64,000 nt of DNA from the NCBI RefSeq assembly GCF_035083965.1, contig NC_089725.1, positions 25,801,925-25,865,924 of the forward strand, read 5' to 3'. Source of the stretch: Branchiostoma lanceolatum (taxonomy: Eukaryota > Chordata > Leptocardii > Amphioxiformes > Branchiostomatidae). The translations under genes and the position numbers were made by a program. Position 1 is the first letter of the stretch; the number at the start of each line of letters is the position of its first letter. The notes beneath the pieces are model-generated. The model searched no databases, was not told where the DNA came from, and was given only the letters and a program-made list of their open reading frames with translations. Positions 11,395 to 23,449 of the stretch are shown here, piece after piece.

Positions 11395-12949
11395 ATAATA
11401 AGTCCCTTGCAATGAGACAGGTCATCATTTGCTGATCGGAGCTCCAGAGAACGGAATGCTATGTTGCGTCATGCGTGTTTCTGTTGTTAGAGTGATAGCA
11501 GCTGAAGTCCCGTTCAAAGTCAACAATGTTTTAAGTCACATGATATCGCTTTGCAACCAGCTAGCTCCCAGTCCCACTCAAGCACGTCTCCCCGGAGTCC
11601 ACGACACAAAAGAAGTAGGTAAGCGTTAATTTCTTCAAGTATATCAATCGTGTCCACCGTGACCATGCCAACTTGAAAGCCCTACAGACCCGGAAAGTTA
11701 AATTCAACATGGCATCTTAAAAAGTTCAGCGATAAAACTTGAAGATCACGGTGGCCATATTTTTCAACATTGGTACTCTGGTTCTATGCAACTATGCCGC
11801 TTTGCTTTGGCTTGTAAGGCATAGCCACTATTCAACAAACGTAGTTGATAAGATTCACGTACTGTAACTTGCTGTCAGTGCACTTTAACGATTCAAACAG
11901 CTAAAACCACCATTCAATATGGTGCACTTGAAAGCCTGTCATTTAGACTAAAGTTCAACAAGTAGAATATTGACATTATCAACATCCAGGACATTAGTGT
12001 AGTTAATCATTAACTTGCCACACTTATCGCTACGAAACTGAAACTTGCGTCTTGTTTTGTTATTTATCGTTATCATGACCTACCTAGCTGTGAGGTTGAT
12101 CATTTTGATTTTATCACCTGACAAGTTCCTTCAATATTCCTACAACTCCAGTCATACAGGAAAATCGACGAGTCTGCGACCTCTGCATGGCATTTTGGTA
12201 GTCACACGCCCGGTGTTCTCTCGATCATAGCGCTATCTAAAGTTCAGTTAGAGACGATATTCGCAAGGGTAGATCACTTTCAGGCAAAAAATACGCTCGA
12301 CTATCTTGCGATTTTGACATTTGACGACCTTCTGACGATAAATGAATTAGGCCGAAGCTCGTCAACTGCGTGATATGATAAGGGCTATAGAACCCAGAAC
12401 GAGCGAGTGATACGTCATCAGTGTTAATTTCACACAAGAGCCTGCGTAATACTAGTATTGTTGAAAGAGCCTCAGAACTGACTGTAATTCAGCTTCTGAG
12501 TAAAGATATGGTGGGAGTGATTTTGCTCTCAGTCTCAGTAGAAGTTGGGGCTAGAGTCCGACTCAGTAGAGACCATCTCCGCTGACGCCTGCAGTCTCTA
12601 TGATCTAGCCTCTACTAGGCTCACGTGGAAAACTATATCTATCGGCTAACTTCTCTGGTATTTGTAGACTGTCTGTTCGGCCGATTTCTATTCTTCCAAG
12701 CTACGTCTAGAGCCAGGCTGGTAGCGTTTGCCGCTATACTTTTTGGTGTTATGAGGCAAGTCGAACGCAACAGCCTAGTGTTACATCATATAACATGTAT
12801 ACAATTGGGCTTCTTTAGAATAACTTTATTGCAAATTCATGCCCGAAGGCTAATTGCAAGTACATTTGTACATGTTTGCAGTGGCGGAGAGGAGATAATG
12901 ATGATAATCAGTCATATTATTCAATAAAGAAATGGAAGTCGTCAACTAG
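11395..12949. other. 5' flank of otopetrin unit 2, no recognised gene
   Basis: The left part realigns with the 5' flank of unit 1 (from about 5738) and marks the duplication junction. The remainder to 12949 has no recognised gene. Short open frames (12045-12230, 12625-12927) have no recognisable features. Confidence 0.5.
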
Positions 12950-13930
12950 CGCTACTTTTAATCTAAAACAGTTGTTATTAGGTTTGATTTCTTCTGTATG
13001 CAGCGGAATATGAAATTCTCGACGTTTTGGGAGATATATGCATTTGGTGGCGTTAGCAGAAAGACAGTTTTTGTAGGTAGGTGAGATGTGCAAAGTTGGG
13101 TAAAATTTTTTTGAGTAGATTGAATAGTTCGTCTCTTTCGGTGCTGTAATACGGGCAATAACAAATCAAGTGTATGAGTTATCTAGGTCTTCCACTGCTT
13201 TTCCTGTTGAGTATTTACATATTCTCTCGTTAATCGGTAATAACTCCGTTGCTTGCGTTCCTGTGAACACAGAGAATATTTTTACAGAAGTGATTGTGGA
13301 CATTTTCGATCGGGCTGTTGACATTTGGATAGTCTTTTCTCCAGATTTCGCATCCGTAAAGCAGGTTTGATTTAATGCAAACAGAAAAAAAAACTGTAAC
13401 ATAGCTTTCAATGATATCTACGAGCGGATAACGGATTTGATGCTGAAAACAACTTTTCGGTTTCAGAACGAACTCTTCCTTTGCTAGGAAGTGACGTTAG
13501 CTACCAGATGAGGATAGCAACAGACCTAAATAGCAGTACGAAGTAGCGATTTCTCTATTTTTTTTGAGCCGAGCAGGAATCTTAACTCTCGCAATGCGTC
13601 AAAAATGAAAACCTTCATTTTCTTCATTTCAAATTGCAATTTCCATTGGGTAAAAAATGCGTTGAGTTTTCCATCTTCCCGGAAATCTTCTCGGTTTCTG
13701 AGAAGATGACAACATCATCTTCATAGAGTAAGCATGAAACAAATACATGGTGTAAGGGGGGGGGGGCACACTCCGGGCTATCTAACACTTTAACTAATAA
13801 GTCGTATATGAATAAGTTAAAGAGTTTGGGGCTAAGTTAGCAACCATGCCTTAAAACCTTGTCCATAATGAAGGGCGGTGTTAGACCTGAGGGGTTTTTA
13901 GTGCATGTTTATGGTTTAGAATACCTAGAA
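12950..13930 (-). mobile_element. Degenerate LINE reverse-transcriptase fragment
   Basis: Read on the minus strand, the segment shows non-LTR reverse transcriptase signatures in order. The first is HGC followed by LSPKLFNLFIYDLLVK (13800-13860), the conserved GxxQGC-LSPxLFNLF region. The next is LLYEDDVVIFSETEK (13685-13730), the YxDD catalytic box with Glu in place of the usual Ala. A degraded C-terminal stretch follows to about 12960. Stops and frameshifts interrupt all frames, so it is dead. Clade (Jockey, CR1 or other) cannot be set by eye. It appears only between copies 1 and 2. Confidence 0.75.
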
Positions 13931-14136
13931 TAAGACTGCAGAATTGACCCTTAAGGCTGCAGGATTGCCTGTGGGATTGCCGTGAACAATTTGGCAAGAC
14001 AGTTGGTGACAGAAAATACTCTTCCATAAACCTGGAATGTGCCACATTACGAATTAGAAATACACATTATTTACATTTACTATTATCGATGAGGTACCTT
14101 GCTATTATGCAGGCACTATTTCATCTGCTGTGAACT

Positions 14137-17100
14137 ATGTCGGACGACAGTGAACAGAAGCTGCTGGTTACGTCTGACAGGGACAATGAAACCAACCCAA
14201 AAGACGCCAGCGCTTCTTCAAACAATGAGAGCACTGACTCGGAAAGTCACACTACTGGTAGTGACATACATGTATGTACAAAATACAGTATTTCCTCTTT
14301 AGGCTACACCAAGTAATTTTTATGGATGACGTCCTTTGGAGACCCTAAATCTAATGCGAGAGCGCGAAAAAAAAGCAAGAAGGGCCGAAAAAAACAAGAT
14401 GCCTAGATTTGAAATGTAATAGTCGACGACACATGTTAGGACACAAATTGACTGAGAGAACACAGTGTAACAACTAACAATTCTTTTATTCATCATGAAA
14501 ACAACAATAATTTGAATAAATCAGTTGAAGTTGAACAGCAGTTGTTGTCATGTCCTGTTTCTTTCCATATCCCATTGATTTTGCAGGCCTGCAGAAACAT
14601 ATTATATCAAAAAGGAACTCTTTGGTCATAGTTACAGGAAGCGGAATTTCTTGTTTTTTTTTTTCTTGGAACAGACCAAAATCAATGCGCGCGCGGACGT
14701 CATCCATAAAAATTACTTGGTGCAGCCTTAGGCATCTTCACTTATGGAAAAATGAAGCATATTTTATTTTACTTCTTGTTGAATCAATAACATTGATAAA
14801 GTGAAAGGAACAATCACATCTGAAAGGAGGGTTATTATTTCCTAAGAACATTTTCAACTGTTTTTCTCTTAAGCGATCTACTGTATAACCTTCAATAAGA
14901 AAATAGAGTAAATGCCGTAGAGACTATGCCACCTTTTCAAAGTCTTAATGCAGTTGAATTTTGAGTTGCTATTGCCATTGCCATTCCTTCTTGTTGTTTC
15001 ACTAAATGTGTACTTCGGAAAAATTAGGGATTAGTATTGGGCATTTGCACGAAAATGTTGGCTTCCTATTGGATCAATAGGCAAACGCCGACGGTTGCTG
15101 TCTCTGTCCACTGGCAAAATCCTGGTTCCATCACCTCTTCAGCCGGGAGAGTGCTGATTCGGAACGTCTTGATCCTGTTGGTGACGAACATGTATGTACA
15201 AAGTACAGAATTTCCTAAATTCAATCCTAAATTCTTCTGTCTTTACCGCATTAACATATCATTTCAGACTTTTGGTCTAAAACCTAGTTCTGTCAGATCT
15301 TTCCTTAGTCACTGACGAAAGATAGCGGATGCTGTCTGAAACGTCTGTTTCAAAATTATATACAGTTGCTTGAGTAACTATTTTTTGGCGTATCTTACTA
15401 CCTTGATGCCTAACCTTCATCAGCGTACACCATTTCCTCTTCTGACATCTTCACTTATAGAAGGAGATCAGCAAGTTTTATGTTACTTTCTATTTAATCA
15501 ATAACATGAGTTTGCGAAAGGAACAATCACATCTAAAAGGATCGTTAAGTCCAAAGAAAAATTACAACTTTTTAAAAACATTTCAGGGAGAACACCCCAT
15601 GCAAAACTACCTTGCCCGGTTTGTCAGCATCATCTGCCTGTTCTGTCTGGTGACTACTGGGATAGTGCTCAGCATTGGAAAAAACATCGGTGATGCCATG
15701 AACCACCATGTGGACTTCACCCGTACTCCTAACATCACACCGTCTCCAACGGGCAATCCGCAGATGGAACCAATCGGACCTGAGGAGCTGGAAAGGTTTC
15801 TCTATATAGGTAATTAAGGCACTAGAACTGTGAGGGAAACAAAAGTTGGATGAATGAAAGATAGATAGGTAAAATCTCAAAGATGTTGGAACTTTTTTTC
15901 TAGCTCCCCGTTTCTGTTGCAAACGTTATTCCTAAAACGTGCCTCCCTGCTTCTGCATGGAGATCAATATTGCTATACAGTTTATTCTAGCTTGGTATAT
16001 TCATCTTACTCTAGCTTGAGTCCGATCTTCTGATCACTTCCATGTCGAATGGTAGGCAGTGGATCAGAGGAGCGAACCTGGACTAGAATAGACACATAGT
16101 CATATAGTGGGCACCAAGCTATTCATTTGAAATTTTCCCATTCACATTTAAAACGTCATAGTACAAAAATATCTAATTCATATATCTAAAGAAGTTGAAT
16201 GACATCAGTCTTACCTTTCAGGCCCACAGATAGTCATACTTAGAGGAAAGCGTGCATTTTCTTTTTTTTCTAGCAAATTCGATGGAGACAATGTGTGATT
16301 TGGATAATCAGTAGTATGTTGAGTAAATTTCATGAAGCAATTTATATAAGAAGGAAATGTTCTTATTGTATTTTCAAAATAATTAGAACAGAAAAATATA
16401 CGATAAGGAACATAAATAATTCTGTCCATATATAATCATGATATATAACGGAAAGGAAACTGAATACAAATCATGTACATCGAATTGGTAAACAAGGAAA
16501 ATAAACATTTAATGTAACACTAAGAATAGCAAGCTAAAAAACATGAATAATATTCAGATTAAAGAAAATGACTCTCATTTCTTGACAAGTAAAAACATCT
16601 TATTTTTCCTGGCCGCAACAATGCGCTTTATCCTTTCCCGCCCCTTGACGTATAAGTAACAAATTTCCAGACACTGTATATGTAGTGACTGTACACGACA
16701 GAATGGTTTCACAGCTACCCATTGGCGGATATTATGTACAATAATATTCTTATAATTTTGAGTTTTGAGCTAATGTCAGTAACAGTGGTTCCTCTTTTCT
16801 ATCACTTGCAGTCATGATAGCTGGTTTGCTGTTTCTATTCGTGGCTGTCTTCCACTCAAACGTCCTGATAGTCCAAACTACCGACAACCAACGTGGCTTG
16901 TCGGGACAGCTGGACTACTCAGTGCTGCACCTTCTGGTAGCCACAGTCATCTTTGCCATCGGGGCTCTATTTCTACCTGCCATCAATATAATCGCCTATT
17001 CAACCAATGAGTGCTATCGAGATGAAGTTTGGGGGAATGGTAAATCGGCATGGCTGGTTTATCAAATCTGCCATTTCCTGTTCATCTTCTTACAACTGAT

Positions 17101-18256
17101 TTTCTTTTTCAAGTACGCTAAGCACGGCGTGCAGCTGAAGTTTTGCGGGGGGTTGTCTCACATTGTTCTCATGTTGTTAATGGGTACCAACGTATGCCTA
17201 TGGTTTCATATTCTGGTGGAAGAGTCAGGTGATGAAGGATCGCTAATATCACCCCCAAAATATGGCATACATACCAGACCAAGTAATATCACTTGTCTGA
17301 CTTCCTCGGGCCTACAGAGCCTGGTACCAAAATTGCGCCCGTATTTTCACCCTTTCACTCTAGAATATTCACTGATCTCAGCTGGACTTTTTCTGACTTT
17401 GTGGAACCGCATTGGGAAAACACAGGGACATGAAGGTGAGCATGGTACCCGTGAACAACAGACAGATAATCCGCCACAGCAGACCACTTGCGATTACATG
17501 CCTATGGTGTTTGGTGGGAGCCTGGGCCTTGTCGTATTTGTGGTTTTGATAGCTATTATAATTCATAATCAAACAAAACTCACTGAATTGGGCATCAAAA
17601 CAGATATATGCAATAACACAGTGGTCGAGAACGTGAAATCAGAATTGGACACCACTTTTGGAATGTACTATGGTTGCAATATAACAGTTTCCGTGATAAT
17701 GCTGTTTGGGTGCCTGATTGTACTCGGGTCCCAACTGAAACAGATCATGCAAGGTGTGGAATGTGCCAATGACACTGATCCACAACACAAGAATCACATC
17801 TGGATAGACACAACTTTGCTCATATCTTCTGCTGCAGGTTTTTTTATCCTTAATGGCTTTGGCATTGCGGCAGCTGAAGGTCTGACCAGATCCAATGTTT
17901 GTGGTACCATTTCCCACTGGTACATGGCTGATTGTGTCCTTGGAACAGTTCAGTGTATTGCACAAATGGCTTTGATATTGGGGGGCCTTCATCAGCAGTT
18001 GGCGGGAACCAAGTGCCACACTTTTGTCTTCTCCAGCCTAGTCTTCCTCAATCTCGGGCTTTGGGGTAGTGATGTGTACGAAGTGCAAAACATCACCACT
18101 ACTGCACTTGGCCAAGTCTACTTTGGGTCGGGTGTGTGGTCAGTAGTCGTACATATTGCTTATCCGCTGTGCATCTTCTTCCGTTTTCACTCTGTTGTAA
18201 CTTTATTCCCACTCATGAAGAAATCCTGCATGATCACCAATGTGCCTGTAGTCTAA
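14137..18256 (+). CDS. OTOP: Otopetrin-like proton channel, copy 2
   Basis: Three exons join in phase: 14137-14271, 15587-15809 and 16812-18256. They encode 600 aa. The N-terminus is short, acidic and Ser/Thr-rich (MSDDSEQKLL). Twelve hydrophobic segments follow: TM1 in exon 2 (IICLFCLVTTGIVLS) and eleven in the single large exon. Family-like signatures are LMGTNVCLWFHILVEES (TM5), FTLEYSLISAGLFL then LWNRIG (TM6), GFGIAAAEG, and a final VWSVVVHIAYPLCIFFRFHS. Length and layout fit otopetrins (about 600 aa, 12 TM, proton-selective channels of the plasma membrane in vertebrates and flies). Intron 1 holds a Harbinger-like MITE and a relic exon 1. Which vertebrate OTOP it is nearest cannot be told by eye, and ion selectivity is inferred from the family only. 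Confidence 0.82.
14302..14727. mobile_element. 426-bp Harbinger-like MITE in intron 1 of copy 2
   Basis: Terminal inverted repeats of about 33 bp begin GGCTACACCAAGTAATTTTT on the left and are mirrored on the right (ends GGTGCAGCC). TTA flanks both ends (14299-14301 and 14728-14730). GG-starting TIRs with a TWA target duplication are typical of PIF/Harbinger elements. There is no transposase, so it is non-autonomous. The corresponding position of copy 1 intron 1 (about 7790) lacks it. Confidence 0.75.
15035..15215 (+). pseudogene. Relic duplicate of otopetrin exon 1 in intron 1 of copy 2
   Basis: This is the same relic as at 7950-8135, with high identity and the retained donor ACATGTATGTAC. 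It is preceded by sequence matching the start of intron 1 (from about 14885). Before that, 14730-14830 resembles the run-up to exon 2. Intron 1 of this copy is therefore a small tandem rearrangement. No start codon in a workable frame is preserved. Confidence 0.6.
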
Positions 18257-19118
18257 AGAAGTCTTTGATGGTCATAGTCCTTTTCTAACCATCATGTAAA
18301 GACAATTCTGACTTTTGATCACAGTTGACCTCCCAGACAGGCAGCTTCTGCAAACTTAGATATGGCTATATAGTAGCAATGATTTTTGTGGGGGTGCAGG
18401 TATGTCTTTGGGGATGAAGTTCCCATCTCATAAACTACTATGGCAAGTCAATGAGGATGTGATGTATTATATTGTGACACTTAATTTTTCACAGCTGATG
18501 AGCAAAGAACCTAAGTAGCTCCTCAATATGGTACCCTACAATCATAATTTCATGGAATACTTTTGTCCTAACATTGTTCTCACACAATTCTTGCAAAAAT
18601 ATATGTAAATACATTAGGGAATCATCTTTACTTACATGCACATTCCATTAAGATGTTATGCTGACGAAACAATTGCTTGTAGACAGGTCAGTGACAGTGA
18701 TGATAACAATTGACAATCCTGGATGAGTCAGCAGTACATGCTTTAATCATAAGAATGTAATTAAAAGGGTAGTGCTGTATACAAGCTTAATCTTCAGAAC
18801 AATGTTACAAATCTAACTGTAGCAATGGCCAAGAATGTGAAACAAATACCAACTGTTTGGGTGTACCAAATTTTTGCTCAATAGTTCTTAATAAAATGGA
18901 GTAATTTGACCAAGGATGTGCCATTACTAATGGATACATGCTTTATTCATATGGGTTGCATGCCATAACGCTCAGATGGTCAGAAGGCCAGGAAACAATA
19001 TCTAAGTACATCCTCTATTAGGACATTGACACAAGGGAGAAAGCAAACATGTACACATATTACTAGTACTGGTGCAAAACACAGCAAACTACAGTATGCT
19101 ATCTATTCCCTGTGACTG
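18257..19118. other. 3' flank of otopetrin copy 2
   Basis: The first 170 bp (shared CATAGTCCTTTTCTAACCATC and ATGGCTATATAGTAGCAATG) match the DNA after the copy 3 stop at 31854-31990. This looks like conserved 3' UTR. No gene is visible in the remainder. Confidence 0.6.
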
Positions 19119-19266
19119 TTAAGCCATCTGTGCGATCTGATCAGCCCCTGTTTCCCCCAGCTCAGCTGTGATGAAGCATGATGGGAGTGCTGACTGGAGG
19201 GTCTGGAGGGTGACCTCTGGGTCCTTCACCCCTGGGAGGTCAGCCAGGTGTAATCTCTGTAACTGC
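19119..19266 (-). pseudogene. Relic of DMAC2L-like last exon (unit 2)
   Basis: On the minus strand this reproduces the last exon of the gene at 32335-34760, including its acceptor and the residues LQRLHLADLPGVKDPEVTL. A TAA at 19119-19121 ends the frame 18 codons earlier than in the functional copy. No upstream exons accompany it. Intron sequence past the acceptor still aligns to about 19455, where unit 3 begins. Confidence 0.85.
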
Positions 19267-20273
19267 CTGAAAAAGACTAGTGTGTTTTGTATGCATGTAA
19301 AGATCTGATCATTCTAAGTCGAAGTCAAGAAAGAAATTGAAGATGTCATACATGTGAGTGGTACTTTTCGACTTTTTGTAAGTTTCTTGACAAAATATTC
19401 GCAACCATGCCCATTTCACACATTACATGATGTATAGGCTCCACTCTTGGCTTTACGTATACTGGTATGTGAGTAAACTGGGCTTCGAAGAGATGAATGA
19501 ATAAACAGACATTCTACGTAACTGTAACTGTTAACTGATACAACCGGTATCACGTGATAAGTCCGTGACCGATGACTCATGTTTGCCGATAGTATATTCA
19601 CCTGAATTAATTGCGCATCATAACCTTCTTCTTTTCCTTGGCCATTAATATTTGACAACACACAAAAAAAGGTAGGAAACGTTATCATGAAGTTTGGGGT
19701 TCCTACAAGTAAGGTCATGTAGAGTCCCACACCAAATGCATACCACACTAGTGTGTGATAATGCTGAAATCCACCTCGGGCATGTAGATTCAGAGCAGAA
19801 AGATTCTCCATGGTTTTTCCATGGCACTGATTGAACTTGAGAAATAGTTAAGCGTCTTTAGTTTGCAATTAAATATGCTTCGTGAATAAATTGTAATGTA
19901 CTTTTTCATCGCTACAAGAAGTATTAAGCCAAATTGTTGGATCCGCCGAAAATACCAGTCGTGACGAGGATTTGCGGAAGTAAATCTACCGTGACACTAG
20001 TAGCTTAGTCATTATTGTAGATAAATCTTGACTTGCAATGCTTGCATGAAGCTACGAAACAAGTTACGTATCACTTGATTATCGTCAGTGAGATTCTAAA
20101 TCACCTAGCTAAGAGGTTAACGTGGCTAGCACGCGATGTAAATGAAATGTCCATTAGTCACGTTTAATTTTATAAATAAAACCTTGCTGATTCAACAAAC
20201 GAGAGTAAAAGTTACATGCAGACGTCTAATTTGTACTCTTTATCCTACAAAAGGAAACATTCTAAAAAGTAAA
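19267..20273. other. Junction and 5' flank of otopetrin unit 3
   Basis: Up to about 19455 it matches intron DNA of the DMAC2L-like gene (32521-32680). Beyond that it matches the 5' flank of unit 1, with the AAAGGTAGGAAACGTTATC motif at 19671 and CGGAAGTAAATCTACC near 19975. The alignment to unit 1 is then interrupted by the TIR elements at 20274. Confidence 0.55.
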
Positions 20274-20589
20274 CTATCTACACTGCGCAATCATTGAATC
20301 ATCCTTAATGAGTTATGGGGTAGTGCCGAAGTCGCGTGATGAAAGAGAGTCCCTACATATCAACTAATGAAAGGAAGGGCGGGTGGGTGGGGGCGCTAAA
20401 ACCAAGAGCCCGACTCCTCGCTACTTTTGTCCAACCCTTGCTCACTCTGTCCGGGACCTGCCTTCCACCACGCTCCTCGGCGTTGCGGATGATTTCAGTT
20501 AACTACACAGCATGGTCAACTGCCGCTCCTTTTAGAGCATTAGGTGATGTCATTGGCGGATTGATCCAATTATAGCGCAGTGTAAATAG
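20274..20589. mobile_element. 316-bp TIR element, short relative of the 8.3-kb element
   Basis: It starts CTATCTACACTGCGC and ends GCGCAGTGTAAATAG, inverted to each other. The first 54 bp are identical to the start of the large element at 20594. The last 110 bp match its end at 28770-28879. It therefore behaves as an internally deleted, non-autonomous derivative. Only TAAA separates it from the large element. Confidence 0.75.
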
Positions 20590-21208
20590 TAAACTATCTA
20601 CACTGCGCAATCATTGAATCATCCTTAATGAGTTATGGGGTAGTGCCTACGTCGCTACGTTCTATCCTGATAGCCCTACTTATATCAACCTTTCTTCATG
20701 ACCGTAGGCAATTCATAACTACAACCCCCATACTCATCCAAACCGCCACAACCTAAACCTATCCCATTCTCATCCCATTCTCATCCCATCCTAATCAGCA
20801 CCTTTTCGGACGGGTGACAGAAAAATATATTAAAACCCCAAGCCAATAATCGCAAAATATATTCCCTCTTTGCACAGGCTTTGCACAAAAACCGACATAC
20901 CGCAAATAAACTGCATAACGTTGACTTACAGTATTCTTGCCGTAAGGCTAATTGTACGTCTCTATGTACAACATTCTTACCTCGAACCAAACGCATCGTC
21001 TATCCCCCATCCTAATCACTTACTGGGACGTAAATGAGCACACATGTAGTATTCACCAAATATGGGGGGATGACACAATTGACATCTGGGACGAGTTAGG
21101 GCACTGTCCCTGATTGATAAACCTCCGACCATGCGGTCCGGAGTCAGTCTGAAGTCCATCTCCGTGTGTGCTGCTGTGCCTCTCTTAGCCTTGTTCTTAC
21201 CACATAAC

Positions 21209-22140
21209 AATTGGTGGCAGCGGCCTATACTTCCGAGTATATTTTATCCACGCCATGGCAGCCGCACAACGTTCGACTCCCCCCGAGACCCCCCCCCCCC
21301 CCCCGTCCTTCGACGGGAGCGACGACTTCCAGTTCTGGAGCCAGCAATTCGATGCCTGGGCCGAGTCCCAACCACTGGACGACCCATGCAGCGAAGCTGC
21401 GCCACCTCCCCACCTACCTCACCGGCGCAGCGTTCGGCTACTACACCGAACTGCCGGACGCTACCAAAGGCCACAGTATGAATCCCACCTCATCTCCGAA
21501 CTCTGCACCCGACTTGGAATTCGTAAAACGCGCACATCGCCCTACCACCCACAGGGCGACGGCCAAGTCGAGCGATTTAACCGGACGATGAAAGACATAC
21601 TTGCGAAGTGTTTAGCAGGGCGCGCGAACGACTGGGACAGAATCCTACCCCACGTCGCCCTGGCCTACAACACCAGCCGCCACACCACCTCCAAGCGCTC
21701 TCCTTTCTACCTCGTCCACGGCCGAGAAGCCCACCTACCAGTGGACGTCGCCTGTCAGCTACCAGCCACAACAGCACACCTGGCCGACCTGACGACAGCC
21801 ATCACGCCAGTCCGCGACGCCATCGCCCAGTCCCATCAGACGCAAGACCAACATCAAGCCCCCCGTGTCAACCACCACCAGTACAGGGTCGGTGATCGCG
21901 TCTGGCTTCACCATCCACCTTTAGCACTGTACAAACTCCGTCTCCCTTGGACTGGGCCGTTCACGGTCATGGCCACCCTACCACCCGGTGAGCCAGCGCC
22001 CATCCTGTATCGTATACAACATGACACCGGTCGCCAGCGCCAACAAGTAGTCCATCACAACCGACTGAAGCCGTACATCGCCCCTACCCGCCGACTCCTG
22101 CCACACACATACCCAATATGTATTTGGATCTGCCTTTAAT
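21209..22140 (+). mobile_element. Internally deleted Ty3/gypsy retrotransposon fragment
   Basis: TTGGTGGCAGCGG at about 21210 looks like a gypsy primer-binding region. A gag-like start follows at 21255 (MAAAQRSTPPE, a proline-rich run, then FDGSDDFQFW). A frame change then leads into YLTGAAFGYYTELP. At about 21480 the sequence jumps to the C-terminal half of an integrase: TSPYHPQGDGQVERFNRT, HVALAYNTSRH, and a terminal SH3-like region with YRVGDRVWL and HHNRLKPYI. Protease, reverse transcriptase, RNase H and the catalytic core of integrase are missing. The 294-aa frame is thus a fossil fusion and not a functional gene. No clear second LTR is seen. Confidence 0.78.
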
Positions 22141-22173
22141 CTCCCTCCACTGACTAGGTGGAAACCAAACCTA

Positions 22174-22500
22174 TCACCGTCAACAGAGGATCACGTCTTC
22201 CTTTAGTTAATGGCCTAGCTTGTGGATGATGACAATATCTTAATCCAAGACCCTCTCTCATCATAAAGTGATATCGCGTCTCCAAAACTAGGAGCTGCTC
22301 AATCCAAACCAAAATGCCATTCTAGTTCACCCAAGAACCTCTCACCGTCAACAGAGGATCACGTCTTCCTTTAGTTTAGCCTAGCTTATGGATGATGACA
22401 ATATCTTAATCCAAGACCCTCTCTCATCAGAGAGTGATATCGTATCTCCAAAACTAGGAGCTGCTAAATCCAAACCAAAATGCCATTCTAGTTCACCAAA
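22174..22500. repeat. Direct duplication, unit about 168 bp
   Basis: Two near-identical copies start at 22174 and 22342 with TCACCGTCAACAGAGGATCA and run to TGCCATTCTAGTTCACC. They lie just downstream of the gypsy integrase end inside the large TIR element. Confidence 0.85.
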
Positions 22501-23449
22501 GAAGAACCAATAAAGCCAGGGAACATCTTCCGACGCCTCAGCCTTTCTTTACCGACAAGGACAGGGTCTGAAAACCGCTGCAGACTAAAGCTTACCTTAC
22601 GCCTAATATTTCCTCGAATGGGCGGGTCTGGTAAGCGCCGTCCTGCTCGAAGCCCCGTTGAAGCTCGTTGTGAATCAAACGCCTAAGCCAGCCTCTCTTC
22701 AACTCTAAGAAGTGCATTTGAACCCATACTCAAACTCGAGCAGACCATTTCCCTTACTCTACCGTCAAGTAAACTTGCGTTTATCCGGCTTCCGACCTAC
22801 AGCCCCAATCAAAAGATGGCTTTACCATCGATGGGCCCAGTCGTTTGAGACGAAAAATATCTAAAATAGCTCTTCGCTTCCACGCCTTAACTGGGCCGGA
22901 TCGCCTAAACCCGTTGGCCTAGACCCCATCTGGCGTAGTCGCACCCGCTGCCGGCAACTTATCCCCTTAGCTAACATTTTTTAAGGAACAGATTTCTCTC
23001 CCATCTTGCATTTCTCCTAGGTTTAAACTCCCATGCCCTACAAGGACATAGCCACTGTTACCATCTACCAACGGTCTCCCAATGTACCTACCGTGACCGA
23101 AATAACAATGACTGTTTTCTAAGAGCAATCTGTCACAGTTTCAGTCCATGCGCACCGTCCCTTCAGCACTCCCGGCTTGTGTCTTACTCATATGCATGAC
23201 GAGACCATCGATATCGCCATTGAGTGCCTCTATCCACCACGAGCGTGACCTATCAACCTTCAGCGCTAGTCATGTGTAAGACGGCATCTGACTGCGTATT
23301 ACTGGTCATTCACACATAAAACGCGCCGAACAGACACTCTCGTGGCGAGAGTAACGAACGTCACATGCCCGATGCCAAATTACTTCCTGCTTGCCAAGTG
23401 TGTCACCGCCGGACCGCCCATCAATTGGTGCCTCTCTTGCAAATCGCCA
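22501..23449. other. Non-coding interior of the TIR element
   Basis: No coding frame, RNA gene or recognised repeat is visible. The plus strand is C/A-rich. It leads without a sharp boundary into the degenerate start of the minisatellite. Confidence 0.5.

Noticed and set aside
21131-21895. Several proline- and arginine-rich ORFs on both strands
   Set aside because: They are out-of-frame shadows of the gypsy fragment and its poly-C run.
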